Of a stretch of DNA of 64,000 nt, positions 54,884 through 64,000 are shown piece by piece. The notes under the pieces were generated by a model that ran no database searches, was not told where the DNA came from, and was given only the letters and a program-made list of their open reading frames with translations. Origin of the DNA: Sphingomonas phyllosphaerae 5.2 (GTDB lineage Bacteria; Pseudomonadota; Alphaproteobacteria; Sphingomonadales; Sphingomonadaceae). Positions within the stretch are counted from its first letter, which is position 1; every line of letters begins with the position of its first letter. Location of the stretch: assembly GCF_000419605.1 (NCBI RefSeq), contig NZ_ATTI01000001.1, positions 190,001 to 254,000 on the forward strand, written 5' to 3'. A program made the position numbers and the translations under genes.

Positions 54884-55686
54884 TCAGTATCTCCGCGGGG
54901 CAGGATGATCGTTTCGATGGCGTGCGCTACGCCATCTTCGTCGTTCGCGCGAGTGGTGGAGTGCGCCTTCGCCTTCACCGCATCGGGCGCGTTCCCCATC
55001 GCGATCGACAGCCCCGCACGTGCCAGCATCGGCAGGTCGTTGGCCTGATCGCCGATCGCCGCCGTATCGCCGAGGTCGACGTCGAGCGCCTTCGCCAGCG
55101 CGGCGATGCCGTCGCCCTTGTTGGCGGCGAGCGCGGTGACGTCGAGATAATAGGTCTGCGACTGCGCGACGGTGGCGCGTTCGCCGAACGCCGCGTGGAC
55201 GCGTTCGTAGAGCGCGTGCAGCGCGGCCTCGTCGTCGCTGACGAAGGTGATCTTGTCGGCGCGATCGAGCAGGTCGTCGAATGACGCGACCACCGCTGGC
55301 TCCTGCGCGCTGCTGCGACGCTCGCTTTGCGTGTGCGGACCGTCACCGTCGCTGGCGTACCATTGGTCGTCCGCGAAGACCCATGTGTCGACGCCGTCCG
55401 CCATCGCGAGGACGCCGCGCGCGATCTCCGCGGGGATCGTGACGTGGCTGACGATCGTGCCGTCGCGGCGAAAGACGATGCCGCCGTTGAACGCCGCCAC
55501 GTCGCCGTCGAGTTTCAGCGGTTCGAGGAGCGGGCGGATGCCCGACATCGGCCGCGCGCTGATGACGGTGAAGCCGACGCCCGCGGCGCGCAGCCGATCC
55601 ACCGCCGCGATCGTCGCGGCGGTGAGTCGCTTGTCCTTGTCGACCAACGTTCCGTCGAGGTCCGACACCAGCAGGCGGATCGCCAT
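54880..55686 (-). CDS. Cof-type HAD-IIB sugar phosphatase
   Basis: A 268-aa HAD-IIB enzyme: LLVSDLDGTLVDKDKRLT (nucleophile), FTVISARPMSG (motif II), TALAANKGDGIAALAKALD (motif III Lys) and AAIGDQANDLPMLARAG (motif IV). It likely dephosphorylates hexose phosphates. Its ATG overlaps the upstream dehydrogenase stop (TAATG) and its stop overlaps the next gene (ATGA), giving a tight three-gene set. Confidence 0.9.
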   Translation of the reverse strand: MAIRLLVSDLDGTLVDKDKRLTAATIAAVDRLRAAGVGFTVISARPMSGIRPLLEPLKLDGDVAAFNGGIVFRRDGTIVSHVTIPAEIARGVLAMADGVDTWVFADDQWYASDGDGPHTQSERRSSAQEPAVVASFDDLLDRADKITFVSDDEAALHALYERVHAAFGERATVAQSQTYYLDVTALAANKGDGIAALAKALDVDLGDTAAIGDQANDLPMLARAGLSIAMGNAPDAVKAKAHSTTRANDEDGVAHAIETIILPRGDTE

Positions 55687-56669
55687 TACTGCGGCATCTC
55701 GACGTGCCCGCCGAACCCGAAGCGCATCGCCGACAACACCTTTTCGCCAAAGGTATGCTCGACGCGGCTGCGATAGCGCGCGAACAAGGCGGTGGTCAGC
55801 ACGTTGGCGGGAACCGCCTCCTCCATCGCCGCCTCGATCGTCCACTGGCCCTCGCCCGAGTCGGCGACGTTGCCGCTGAACTTTTCGAGCTTGCCGTCCG
55901 TCGTCAGCGCGTCGGCGGTGAGATCGAGCAGCCACGACGAAATAACGCTGCCGCGCCGCCATACCTCGGCGATGTCGGACAGGTTGAGGTCGTAGCGCTG
56001 ATCCTCGGGAAGCCGCTCGGAAACCTTGCCCTTCAGGATGTCGAATCCCTCGGCATAGGCTTGCATCAGGCCGTACTCGATGCCGTTGTGAACCATCTTG
56101 ACGAAATGGCCCGCACCCGCCGGACCGGCATGGATATAGCCGTTTTCGGCGCGCGCATCCGCACCGCTCTCGGCACGGCCGCGCGTGCGCGGGATCGTGC
56201 CCATGCCGGGTGCCAGGGCAGAGAAGATCGGATCGAGATCGCGCACGACCTGTTCGGGGCCGCCGATCATCATGCAATAACCGCGTTCAAGCCCCCACAC
56301 GCCGCCGGACGTACCGACATCGACGTAGTGGACGCCTTTTTCGGCGAGCGTCTTGGCGCGGCGGATATCGTCCTTGTAGAAGCTGTTACCGCCATCAATC
56401 ACGATGTCGCCCGCCGCGCTGCCGGCGGCGATCTGGTCGACCATGCCATCGGTGATCTCACCGTGCGGCAGCATCACCCACCAGATGGCGGGGATGCTGG
56501 CCTTGGCGCGCGCATCATCGACCGAGGTCGCCGCGATCGCGCCATCGGCAACCAGCTTCTCCACCGCTTGCGCGTCGCGGTCATAGGCGACGATCTCGTG
56601 ACCCGCCTTCATCAGGCGGCGTGCCATGTTGCCACCCATTCGGCCGAGGCCGATCATCACCAGTCGCAT
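55686..56669 (-). CDS. gnd: 6-phosphogluconate dehydrogenase, decarboxylating (NAD-type)
   Basis: A 327-aa short-form dehydrogenase giving ribulose-5-phosphate and CO2. [20 protein letters not shown] binds the nucleotide, [16 protein letters not shown] and [20 protein letters not shown] are substrate motifs, and [20 protein letters not shown] holds the catalytic Lys-Asn. The short length (about 330 versus 470 aa) indicates the YqeC/GntZ-like group that often prefers NAD. The start is fixed by MRLVMIGLG. It heads the operon with the HAD enzymes. Confidence 0.93.
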   Translation of the reverse strand: MRLVMIGLGRMGGNMARRLMKAGHEIVAYDRDAQAVEKLVADGAIAATSVDDARAKASIPAIWWVMLPHGEITDGMVDQIAAGSAAGDIVIDGGNSFYKDDIRRAKTLAEKGVHYVDVGTSGGVWGLERGYCMMIGGPEQVVRDLDPIFSALAPGMGTIPRTRGRAESGADARAENGYIHAGPAGAGHFVKMVHNGIEYGLMQAYAEGFDILKGKVSERLPEDQRYDLNLSDIAEVWRRGSVISSWLLDLTADALTTDGKLEKFSGNVADSGEGQWTIEAAMEEAVPANVLTTALFARYRSRVEHTFGEKVLSAMRFGFGGHVEMPQ

Positions 56670-56752
56670 TGCGTACCTCCTCGCTGGCCGCTTAATCATC
56701 CGCACCGGCGCTTGGTTCCGACGCCGCAACAACCCTAGGGAGCGCCCGGTTC

Positions 56753-57883
56753 GTGCGAAACCCCCGCCTGCTCGTGATCTTCGGCACCCGCCCGGAGGCA
56801 GTGAAGATGGCACCGGTGCTAGCGGCTCTGCGTGCGCAGCCGCGCATCGACACGCGTTTGCTGGTCAGCGGGCAGCATCGCGAGTTGCTGGACCAGATGC
56901 TGGGGGCGTTCGGGATCGTGCCGGACGAGGATTTGCGCGTGTCCGGTGACGAACGGTCGCTCGAGGGACGACTTGCGACGATGCTGGTCACGATCGGTGC
57001 CGCGATCGCGCGCGAACGGCCCGATCGCGTGCTGGTGCACGGCGATACGCTCACCACGCTGGCCGCGACCCTGGCCGCGCACCTGCGGGGCGTGCCGGTC
57101 GCGCATGTCGAAGCCGGGCTGCGAAGCGGCGACCTGTCCGCCCCCTGGCCGGAGGAAGGGAGCCGACGCGTGGCCGGGGTGCTGGCCGACCTGCACTTCG
57201 CCCCGACCCCGGCCGCGGCAGCGGCGTTGCGCGCGGAGAACGTGGCGGCCGAGGCGATCCATATGACCGGCAATACCGTGGCGGATGCGTTGCGGCTGAT
57301 GCAGGCGCGCATCACCGCCCGACCGGCGCTGGCGCAGGAAGCGGAACGGGTCCTGGCGCGGTTCGCGGGCCGGCGGATCGTGACCGTCACCGCGCACCGG
57401 CGCGAGAACCATGGCGCCGCGCTGGCGGCGATCGGCGACGCGCTGCTGCGGCTGGCGGCCCGCGACGACATTGGCATCGTGGTGTCGCTGCACCCGAACC
57501 CGGTGGTGGCGGATGCGCTGTCCGACAAGCTGGGCACGCATTGCAACGTCGCGCTGGTGCCTGCGCTCGCTTACCCGTCGTTCGTGCGGTTGATGGCGGC
57601 GAGCACGCTGATCCTGACCGATTCGGGCGGCGTGCAGGAGGAGGCACCGGCGCTGGGCGTGCCCGTGCTGGTGCTGCGCGACCGGACCGAGCGACCGGAG
57701 GGCATAGCAGCCGGCGGCGCACGGTTGATCGGCACCGATGCGGCGCGCATCGTCACCGAGGCGAGCGCGCTGCTCGACGACGGCGACGCCCATGCCGCGA
57801 TGGCGGTGCCGCGGCTTTGCTACGGCGACGGACACGCCGCGACCCGCATCGCGGCGATACTGGCGACGGCGATGGCGGGGTGA
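56753..57883 (+). CDS. wecB: UDP-N-acetylglucosamine 2-epimerase (non-hydrolysing)
   Basis: A 376-aa GT-B-fold epimerase making UDP-ManNAc for surface polysaccharides. Motifs: [55 protein letters not shown] and [18 protein letters not shown]. The GTG start has an AGGGAG site at slightly long spacing. It is divergent from gnd. Confidence 0.95.
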   Translation: MRNPRLLVIFGTRPEAVKMAPVLAALRAQPRIDTRLLVSGQHRELLDQMLGAFGIVPDEDLRVSGDERSLEGRLATMLVTIGAAIARERPDRVLVHGDTLTTLAATLAAHLRGVPVAHVEAGLRSGDLSAPWPEEGSRRVAGVLADLHFAPTPAAAAALRAENVAAEAIHMTGNTVADALRLMQARITARPALAQEAERVLARFAGRRIVTVTAHRRENHGAALAAIGDALLRLAARDDIGIVVSLHPNPVVADALSDKLGTHCNVALVPALAYPSFVRLMAASTLILTDSGGVQEEAPALGVPVLVLRDRTERPEGIAAGGARLIGTDAARIVTEASALLDDGDAHAAMAVPRLCYGDGHAATRIAAILATAMAG

Positions 57884-57977
57884 CTGCGGCTCCAGCTTCG
57901 TCACCCGATGCTTTTCCGCGCTTGCACCGCGGGCCCATGCCGACGCACGTAGCGGCGATGAAGAGGGGCAGGCATTC

Positions 57978-58757
57978 GTGGATCCGCTGAGCACGCTGGC
58001 GGGCTTTCTGGTCGGTGCGATCGTCGGGCTGACCGGGGTCGGTGGCGGGTCGCTGATGTCGCCGGTGCTGATCCTGCTGTTCGGGGTCGCGCCGGCGACC
58101 GCCGTCGGCACCGACCTGTGGTTCGCGGCGATCACCAAGATCGTCGGCGGAACGATGCACCACCGCCAGAACAACGCCGACTGGGCGATCGTGCGGCGGC
58201 TGTGCTGGGGCAGCCTGCCGGCGGTCGCGCTCACCCTGTGGTGGCTGTGGGGGCATGGCCAGAAGGCGGAGAGCGGCGGATTGATCGTGCGCGTGCTCGG
58301 AGTGACGCTGGTGCTCTCCGCGGTGCTGACGCCGTTTCGCACCCGGCTCGCGCGGCGGTTCGCACGCGCGGAGGGGGCGCGGACCGAGGCGCTGTTGCGC
58401 TGGCAACCGCTGCTGACCGCAGCGGCGGGCGCGCTGCTGGGAGCATTGATCACGCTGACCTCGGTGGGCGCGGGGGCGCTGGGCGCGACGTTGCTGCTGA
58501 TGCTCTATCCGTTCCGGCTCAACGCGAAGCGGCTGGTCGGGACCGACATCCTGCACGCGGTGCCGGTCGCGCTGATCGGCGGGATCGGACATGCGGTGAT
58601 CGGGAATATCAACCTGCCGCTGCTCGCCTCGCTGCTGCTCGGGTCGGTGCCCGGCGTGATCCTGGGGGCGAAGCTGACCGATCGCCTGCCCGAACGGGTG
58701 GTCACTCCGGCGCTGGCGCTGGTGCTGCTGATCGTGGGGCTGCGGCTGCTACGCTAG
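57978..58757 (+). CDS. TauE/SafE-family membrane exporter
   Basis: A 259-aa membrane protein with about seven to eight helices. Two internal repeats each begin with a glycine-rich motif: FLVGAIVGLTGVGGGSLMSP and AGALLGALITLTSVGAGALG. This is the TauE/SafE layout, thought to export sulfite or organosulfonates. The GTG start is 95 nt after wecB on the same strand. The substrate is unknown. Confidence 0.88.
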   Translation: MDPLSTLAGFLVGAIVGLTGVGGGSLMSPVLILLFGVAPATAVGTDLWFAAITKIVGGTMHHRQNNADWAIVRRLCWGSLPAVALTLWWLWGHGQKAESGGLIVRVLGVTLVLSAVLTPFRTRLARRFARAEGARTEALLRWQPLLTAAAGALLGALITLTSVGAGALGATLLLMLYPFRLNAKRLVGTDILHAVPVALIGGIGHAVIGNINLPLLASLLLGSVPGVILGAKLTDRLPERVVTPALALVLLIVGLRLLR

Positions 58758-58884
58758 GCCCGATCGGCCCGCAGGTGCGCACGTCGGCCGGCGCATCATC
58801 CCGCGCGCAGCCGGAGGACAGTTCTTTACCCGTCGTCCATCGCCGGGGTCGGGTCGCCTCGGGGGCGAACGGAAGCGCGTGAGC

Positions 58885-59679
58885 TCAGCCCAGCGCCGCG
58901 CGGACGCGGTCGGACAGGCGCAGGACCGCGGCGGCGTGGATGCCGGCGGTGCTGACCAGCACACCGTACGCGCGCGGATCGGGCTTGTTGAAGAGCAACG
59001 GCGTCCCGAGCGCGTCGCTGACCGAGGCGCCTGCCGCCTCCGCGACCAGCACCGCGGCGGCGATGTCCCATTCATTGCCCCACCGCAGCGTGGCGACCAG
59101 GTCGGCGCGGTCGTCGGCGACCATCGCCACCCGCAAGGCGATCGAATTCGGTTTCTCGACCGCGGTCAGGTCGCGGTCGACCTTCGGCAGCGCGTCGACC
59201 GGCACGCGCGCGCCGGGCAGCACGTCGCGCCGACCCGCGGTCACCACCACCCCGTTGCGCGTCGCCGTGCCGCCCGCGACCGCGCGCCACACCTCACCGC
59301 GCGCCGGCGCATCGAGCACGCCGATCACCGGGCGGCCATCCTCGACCAGCGCCACCGACACGCACCAGCCGGCACGCCCACGGATATAATCGCGCGTGCC
59401 GTCGATCGGGTCGACCACCCACACGCGCCGGCGCGCAAGCCGGGCCGGGTTGTCGGCGGTCTCCTCCGAGAGCCAGCCCGCGTCGGGCAGCAAGGCGCCG
59501 AGCCGCGCGTGGAGCATCCGGTCGACGTCGAGATCGACCTCGCACACCGGGCTGCCGGGTTCCTTTTCCCAGCGCGCGAAGTCAGTGCGCCAGCGGGCCA
59601 TCGCCATCTGCCCCGCTTCGCGCGCGACGGTGGCGACGGCATCGGCAAGCGCGTTGTCGGGGCGCGGGCGATCAGCCAC
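58885..59679 (-). CDS. Inositol monophosphatase/CysQ-family phosphatase
   Basis: A 264-aa lithium-sensitive-phosphatase-fold enzyme. LSEETAD, VWVVDPIDGTRDYIRG and GNEWDIAAAVLVAEAAG supply the metal-binding acids. Members hydrolyse inositol phosphates or 3'-phosphoadenosine 5'-phosphate (CysQ); the choice is not visible. The GTG start overlaps the pmbA stop by 8 nt. Confidence 0.9.
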   Translation of the reverse strand: MADRPRPDNALADAVATVAREAGQMAMARWRTDFARWEKEPGSPVCEVDLDVDRMLHARLGALLPDAGWLSEETADNPARLARRRVWVVDPIDGTRDYIRGRAGWCVSVALVEDGRPVIGVLDAPARGEVWRAVAGGTATRNGVVVTAGRRDVLPGARVPVDALPKVDRDLTAVEKPNSIALRVAMVADDRADLVATLRWGNEWDIAAAVLVAEAAGASVSDALGTPLLFNKPDPRAYGVLVSTAGIHAAAVLRLSDRVRAALG

Positions 59680-61018
59680 CGGCGATCGTCATCCCGTCGA
59701 TCCGCAGCGTCGGCACGTTGACCCCCTGACGGAACACCAGGTCGTTGGCCGGGGTCAGTTCGCGGTACATGGCGAGCAGGTTGCCGGCGATCGTGAAGCC
59801 GGCGATCGGGCCGGCGAGCTGGCCGTCGCGGATCGCGAAGCCGGCCGCCCCGCGGCTGTAGTCGCCGGTCACCGGGTTCACGCCCTGCCCGATCATCTCG
59901 GTGATGTAGACGCCTTCCGCGATGTCGGCGATCAACGTCGCGACCGGCACCTTGCCGGCCTCCATGTAGAGGTTGCTGGTCGACACGCCCGGTGCTCCGG
60001 CGATCCCGCGCGCGGCATGGCCGGTCGGCTCCAGCCCCAATTGCCGCGCGGACGCGCTGTCGAGCAGCCATGTCTCCAGCATCCCCGCCTCGACGATCGC
60101 CATCGGCGAGACCGGCAGTCCCTCACCATCGAACGGGCGCGAGCGGAGTCCATGCGGGCGATGCGGATCGTCGCGGATCGTGACGCCGGGCGCGAACACC
60201 GCGGTGCCGAGCGCGTCGAGCAGGAAGCTGGTGCGGCGCGTGATCGACGTGCCGGAGATCGCGCCGCTGAGATGCCCGATCAGGCTGGCGCCGACGCGCG
60301 GGTCGAACACCACCGGCATCGCACCGCTGCGGACGACGCCCGGGTCGAGCCGCGCTACCGCACGCTCGCCCGCAAGCTGCCCGATCAGTTCGGGCGCATC
60401 CAGATGCGCGCGGTGGCGCGCGGAGTGGAAGGCATAGTCGCGCTGCATCGCGCTGCCTTCGCCGGCGATGACGCTGGCCGAGACGCTGAACCCGGTGGTG
60501 GCGTAGCTGCCGGCGAAGCCGTGGCTGGTGGCGAGCGCCCAGACGCTTTCGGAGACGGCGGCACCCGCGCCCTCGCTGTTGCTCACACCCTCCACCCCGC
60601 GTGCCGCATCCTCGGCGCGCAACGCCGCGGCGCGCAGATCCTCCGGCGTGCAGGCGTGGCTGTCGGCAAGGTCGAGCAGTGGCGGCGCGCCGTGGAGCAG
60701 GCGCTCCTGCGGGGCAAGCCCGGCCCAGCGATCCTCCGGCGCCTCACGCGCCATTGCGACGGCGCGTTCGACCAATGCGTCCATCGCGGCGACCGACAGG
60801 TCGGAAGTGGACACGCTCGCCGAGCGCTGCCCGACGAAGACGCGCAACCCGAGGTCCTCGCCCTCGGAGCGGCCGACGTCCTCCAGCTTGCCGAGCCGCA
60901 CCGCGACTTCGGTGGAGCCGTGCGCGGAGAAGACCGCGTCGGCGGCGTCAGCTCCCGCCGCTGTTGCGCGGCGGACGAGGTCGGCGGCGCGTTCCTGCGC
61001 CTGATCGGGGGTCAGCAT
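59672..61018 (-). CDS. pmbA: TldE/PmbA-type metalloprotease subunit
   Basis: A 448-aa member of the modulator-of-gyrase family. TldE (PmbA) lacks the zinc motif of TldD, as does this protein, and works with TldD to degrade unfolded or modified peptides. Signatures: GLRVFVGQRSASVSTSDLS, AMPVVFDPRVGASLIGHLSG, GLPVSPMAIVEAGMLETWLL and GQGVNPVTGDYSRGAAGF. No TldD gene is in the window. It overlaps the phosphatase gene downstream. Confidence 0.93.
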   Translation of the reverse strand: MLTPDQAQERAADLVRRATAAGADAADAVFSAHGSTEVAVRLGKLEDVGRSEGEDLGLRVFVGQRSASVSTSDLSVAAMDALVERAVAMAREAPEDRWAGLAPQERLLHGAPPLLDLADSHACTPEDLRAAALRAEDAARGVEGVSNSEGAGAAVSESVWALATSHGFAGSYATTGFSVSASVIAGEGSAMQRDYAFHSARHRAHLDAPELIGQLAGERAVARLDPGVVRSGAMPVVFDPRVGASLIGHLSGAISGTSITRRTSFLLDALGTAVFAPGVTIRDDPHRPHGLRSRPFDGEGLPVSPMAIVEAGMLETWLLDSASARQLGLEPTGHAARGIAGAPGVSTSNLYMEAGKVPVATLIADIAEGVYITEMIGQGVNPVTGDYSRGAAGFAIRDGQLAGPIAGFTIAGNLLAMYRELTPANDLVFRQGVNVPTLRIDGMTIAGG

Positions 61019-61082
61019 CGTAGCGATCTAGGGGCGAATGGGTGCGGTTGCCATATCACGATACAACGCGCCCGCGTGCGGA

Positions 61083-61988
61083 TTAGATGCGCGTGCCGAC
61101 CACGAGACAGGCGAGGAACATCAACAGCCCCGCGGCGCGGTTGCTACGGAAGCGGTGCAGCGCGCCGGCGCCGTCGCCTTCGCGGAGGGTCGCGACCTGC
61201 CAGCCGAGGTGCAGCGCGACGGGCGCGAGCGCGGCGAGCACGAGCGGGTCGGCGCGGACCTGCCATAACGCCGCCGCCCACAACGCGACCGCGAGCGCGT
61301 AGCAGAACGTGACGCCGGCGCGGACGTGGCGGCCCAGCGCCAGCGCGGAGGAGCGGATGCCGACGAGCGCATCGTCCTCGCGATCCTGCAGCGCGTAGAT
61401 CGTGTCATAGCCGATCACCCAGAAGATCGTGCCGGCGTAGAGGGTGATGCCCGGCCACGTCAGGCTGCCCCAGGTTTCGGTCCAGCCCACCAGTGCCGCC
61501 CACGAGAAGACCAGCCCCAGCCACGCCTGCGGCCACCACGTGATCCGCTTCATGAACGGATAGGCGGCGACCGGCGCGATCGCGGCGACCGAGACGACCG
61601 CTGCGGGGAGATGGAGCTGGAGCAGCACGACCAATCCGACGAGGCACAGCGCCAACAGCCAGATCCACGCCGATTTCGCCGACACCGCGCCGCTCGCCAA
61701 CGGACGATCGCGGGTGCGCGCGACGCTGGCGTCGAGGTCGCGGTCGACGATGTCGTTGTAGACGCAGCCCGCGCCGCGCATCGCGACGCTGCCGAGCAGC
61801 AGCCACAGCATCAGCGGCCAGCGCTGAACCGTGCCGCCCGCCAGCGCGACGCCCCAGGCACCGGGCCAGAACAGCAGCCACCAGCCGATCGGGCGATCGA
61901 AGCGCGCCAGCGACGCGAACACACGCAGGCGCGGCGGCAGGAGCGAGAGCAGGCCGCGATGCTGGCTATCGGGAACGATGTCGGTCAC
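61083..61988 (-). CDS. ubiA: 4-hydroxybenzoate polyprenyltransferase
   Basis: A 301-aa membrane prenyltransferase of ubiquinone synthesis. The two Asp-rich motifs are NDIVDRDLDASVARTRDRPL and IYALQDREDDALVGIRSSAL. About eight helices are predicted by eye. Start is GTG. Confidence 0.96.
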   Translation of the reverse strand: MTDIVPDSQHRGLLSLLPPRLRVFASLARFDRPIGWWLLFWPGAWGVALAGGTVQRWPLMLWLLLGSVAMRGAGCVYNDIVDRDLDASVARTRDRPLASGAVSAKSAWIWLLALCLVGLVVLLQLHLPAAVVSVAAIAPVAAYPFMKRITWWPQAWLGLVFSWAALVGWTETWGSLTWPGITLYAGTIFWVIGYDTIYALQDREDDALVGIRSSALALGRHVRAGVTFCYALAVALWAAALWQVRADPLVLAALAPVALHLGWQVATLREGDGAGALHRFRSNRAAGLLMFLACLVVGTRI

Positions 61989-62120
61989 TGCGCCTCGATA
62001 GCCGGCCCGGCGGCGGTCGTCAGCGGCTTATGTCGCATCGATCGCATCGGCGGAGGATTGGTTCGCGGGGTGCACGCCCTTACCTAGACAAGACGTAACG
62101 CCCGCACGAGTATCGCCCGC

Positions 62121-62507
62121 ATGTTGACGCTTATCGCCCTGCTCGCCGCCGCCGCCAGCGATCCGCTCGCCGGCACCTGGCGCAATGCCGCCGACAGCGT
62201 CCGCATCCGCGTCGCGCCGTGCCGCGGCGCACCGGGCATGTGCGGAACGGTGGTCGCCGCCAGCGACAAGGCGAAGGCGGACGCCGCCGCGGCGGGCACC
62301 GACCGGCTGGTCGGCACCCCGCTGTTCCGCGGGTTCGAGCGTGACGAGGACGGCAGCTGGGCGGGCAGCGTCTTCGTCCCCGACGTCGGCAGCGAGGTGG
62401 ACGGCACGCTGCGGCTGGAGGGGCGCAACACGCTGGTCGCGGAAGGGTGCCTGTTCGCCGGGTTCGGCTGCAAGGAGCAGCGCTGGACGCGCCTCGCCGC
62501 GAAGTGA
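62121..62507 (+). CDS. DUF2147-like secreted protein
   Basis: A 128-aa protein. A short hydrophobic leader (MLTLIALLAAAA) precedes DPLAGTWRNAADSVRIRVAPC, and the end reads LVAEGCLFAGFGCKEQRWTR, typical of the small periplasmic DUF2147 family. Function unknown. The stop overlaps the next GTG (GTGA). Confidence 0.83.
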   Translation: MLTLIALLAAAASDPLAGTWRNAADSVRIRVAPCRGAPGMCGTVVAASDKAKADAAAAGTDRLVGTPLFRGFERDEDGSWAGSVFVPDVGSEVDGTLRLEGRNTLVAEGCLFAGFGCKEQRWTRLAAK

Positions 62508-62668
62508 TCCACCTCTCGGTTGCGATCGGCCGGTTTTTCGAGGCGCTGTTCTATGCCATCCTGCGCGTCGCGGGGGTGGTGGCGGGCTCGGTGCTCGGGA
62601 TCGCGCTGGCCGGTGCGCTGCTGTTCCTGATCGCGCGCGTATTGATCGGACGGGGAAGGAAGAAATGA
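62504..62668 (+). CDS. Small single-pass membrane protein (54 aa)
   Basis: A 54-aa protein dominated by one long hydrophobic stretch (GVVAGSVLGIALAGALLFLI) with a basic end RGRKK. GTG start overlaps DUF2147 and its stop overlaps rsmE (ATGA), so it is translated from the same mRNA. Function unknown. Confidence 0.72.
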   Translation: MIHLSVAIGRFFEALFYAILRVAGVVAGSVLGIALAGALLFLIARVLIGRGRKK

Positions 62669-63408
62669 TGGGGGCGGTGCCCGCCTGGCCGCCGCGCTCG
62701 ACGCCGCGGCTGTATGTCGAGACGCCGCTGGCGCCGGGGCCGCTGACGCTCGGCGGCGCGCAGGCGCATTACCTCGTGTCGGTGATGCGCACGAAGCCGG
62801 GCGATCCCGTGAAGTTGTTCGACGACGCGAGCGGCGAGTGGCTGGCGGTGGCGAGCGTCGTCGGCAAGCGCGACCTGACGCTGGACGTGACCGAGCGGCT
62901 GCGCGAGCGTGAGGCGGTGCCGGACCTGTGGCTGGTCGCGGCGCCGCTGAAGAAGGGGCGCGTCGACTGGATGGCGGAGAAAGCGTGCGAACTGGGGGTG
63001 GCGCGGCTGGTGCCGGTCGTCACGCGTCGCACCGTGGTCGACAAGCCCAATACCGAGCGGCTGCGCACGCACATGATCGAGGCCGCCGAGCAATGCGGGC
63101 GCACGGCCGTGCCCGCGGTGGCGGAGATGGTGAAATTGCCGGCGTTGCTGCGCGAATGGCCGGCGGAGCGCGCGTTGTTCTTCGCCGACGAACTGGGCGG
63201 TGCGCCCGCACTGGCGGCGATGCAGGCGCGGCGCGGCGCGGCGGCGATCCTGATCGGGCCGGAGGGCGGATTCGACGACGAGGAGCGCGCGATGATCCGC
63301 GCGCATCCGGCCGCGGTGGGCATCGCGCTGGGTCCGCGCATCCTGCGTGCGGATACCGCGGCGGCGGCGGCGATCGCGGTGTGGATGACGGCGGCGGGGG
63401 ACTGGTAG
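62665..63408 (+). CDS. rsmE: 16S rRNA m3U1498 methyltransferase
   Basis: A 247-aa SPOUT methyltransferase. Motifs: HYLVSVMRTKPGDPVKLFDD, MIEAAEQCGRTAVPAV, ILIGPEGGFDDEERAMI and GPRILRADTAAAAAIAVW. It modifies U1498 of 16S rRNA. The first of two adjacent ATGs overlaps the upstream stop. Confidence 0.96.
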   Translation: MMGAVPAWPPRSTPRLYVETPLAPGPLTLGGAQAHYLVSVMRTKPGDPVKLFDDASGEWLAVASVVGKRDLTLDVTERLREREAVPDLWLVAAPLKKGRVDWMAEKACELGVARLVPVVTRRTVVDKPNTERLRTHMIEAAEQCGRTAVPAVAEMVKLPALLREWPAERALFFADELGGAPALAAMQARRGAAAILIGPEGGFDDEERAMIRAHPAAVGIALGPRILRADTAAAAAIAVWMTAAGDW

Positions 63409-63540
63409 GGGCGCCTGGCAGACCGGCGAGGCGACAGGATATCGCGCGCCGCGGAGAGCCCAGGCGCCCGCAGCGGTGCTTTATCCACGGCAAGCCGATC
63501 CACCCTAGCGCGCCGGTTCGCCGCGGCGTAAGGCGCGGCC

Positions 63541-64000
63541 ATGACGACCAAGACCGTTTCGGACACCCGCGCAGCGGTCATCGAATCGCGCGACCAGTTG
63601 ATCGCCCGTTTCGCCAGTGGCGAGAAGCCCGCGGAGCGCTGGCGGATCGGCACCGAGCACGAGAAATTCGTCTATGCCACCAGCGACCATCATGCGCCGG
63701 CGTGGGACGAGCCGGGTGGCATCCGCGACCTGCTCCACGCGCTGGAGCCGCACGGCTGGCGACCGGTCGAGGAGGGCGGCAAGATCATCGCGCTGACCGG
63801 CGCCGACGGTTCGGTCAGCCTGGAGCCGGCCGGGCAGTTCGAGCTGTCGGGCGCGCCGCTGGAGAACCTCCACCAGACGTGCGCCGAGACCGGCCGCCAT
63901 CTGGCGCAGGTGAAGGAAGCGGGCGAGAAGCTGGGCATCGGGTTCCTCGGGCTGGGCATGTGGCCCGACAAGACACGCGCCGAGCTGCCGATCATGCCCA
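63541..64000 (+). CDS. gshA: Glutamate-cysteine ligase, N-terminal part (runs off the window)
   Basis: At least 153 residues in one frame to the window edge. ERWRIGTEHEKFVYAT, EEGGKIIALTGADGSVSLEP and GQFELSGAPLENLHQTCAET are typical of the plant/alphaproteobacterial-type ligase that makes gamma-glutamylcysteine for glutathione. It lies 132 nt after rsmE. Confidence 0.93.
   Translation, partial: MTTKTVSDTRAAVIESRDQLIARFASGEKPAERWRIGTEHEKFVYATSDHHAPAWDEPGGIRDLLHALEPHGWRPVEEGGKIIALTGADGSVSLEPAGQFELSGAPLENLHQTCAETGRHLAQVKEAGEKLGIGFLGLGMWPDKTRAELPIMP

Overview
The window is chromosomal DNA of a high-GC alphaproteobacterium, most probably a sphingomonad. The evidence is the 23S-5S-tRNA-fMet order with an alphaproteobacterial-type initiator tRNA, a Caulobacter/Sphingomonas-type TonB-dependent receptor, an rpiB-glyA-nrdR block, an NAD-type 6-phosphogluconate dehydrogenase, many GTG/TTG starts and many 1-4 nt gene overlaps. 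No sequence search was possible, so genus is inference.

Layout. 1-1300: 3' end of an rRNA operon and its terminator. 1668-2707: decayed IS630-type element abutting the next gene. 2.7-12.8 kb: sugar-utilisation locus (LacI regulator, GH31 glycosidase, GPH sugar transporter, secreted clan GH-A hydrolase with two CBM-like modules, TonB receptor). 12.9-28.8 kb: regulatory and stress region with a LysR-MFS-flavin monooxygenase group, a nitrobindin-like protein, a PAS histidine kinase/FixJ-type regulator pair plus stand-alone receiver, a HisKA_2 kinase broken by a stop codon, a cNMP-glutaredoxin-like-flavoprotein fusion with a UBP-type zinc finger, an alpha/beta hydrolase, a lactonase-like metallo-hydrolase, Mn catalase, a spore photoproduct lyase homologue and phosphatases. 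Six similar DNA motifs lie 63-89 nt upstream of genes in this region, all in the same orientation. 29.5-33.3 kb: hybrid kinase and a frameshifted KaiC-like gene. 33.4-36.3 kb: GH30-GH43 operon behind a 29-bp GntR/FadR-like palindrome. 36.5-47 kb: mostly housekeeping (class A PBP, rpiB-glyA-nrdR, a GIY-YIG/TrmJ fusion, a dicarboxylate carrier). 47.2-53.8 kb: surface-polysaccharide-flavoured region with an SDR/GMC oxidoreductase pair, two genes resembling the head-spike genes of gene transfer agents, and a Wzy-like membrane protein fused to a PPP-type phosphatase. 53.8-64 kb: sugar-phosphate and housekeeping genes (HAD phosphatases, gnd-like, wecB, pmbA, ubiA, rsmE, start of a glutamate-cysteine ligase).

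How they fit together. The two carbohydrate loci pair extracytoplasmic hydrolases with uptake and each carries its own operator. The central region looks like one two-component regulon concerned with redox or stress responses. The 50-54 kb group links putative phage-derived spike proteins to polysaccharide polymerisation. The strongest candidates for undescribed biology are the six-site motif regulon at 13.8-24.0 kb, the polymerase-phosphatase fusion with its spike-gene neighbours, and the GIY-YIG/TrmJ fusion. Three genes are visibly broken (transposase, HisKA_2 kinase, KaiC-like ATPase). I saw no CRISPR array and no intact prophage.
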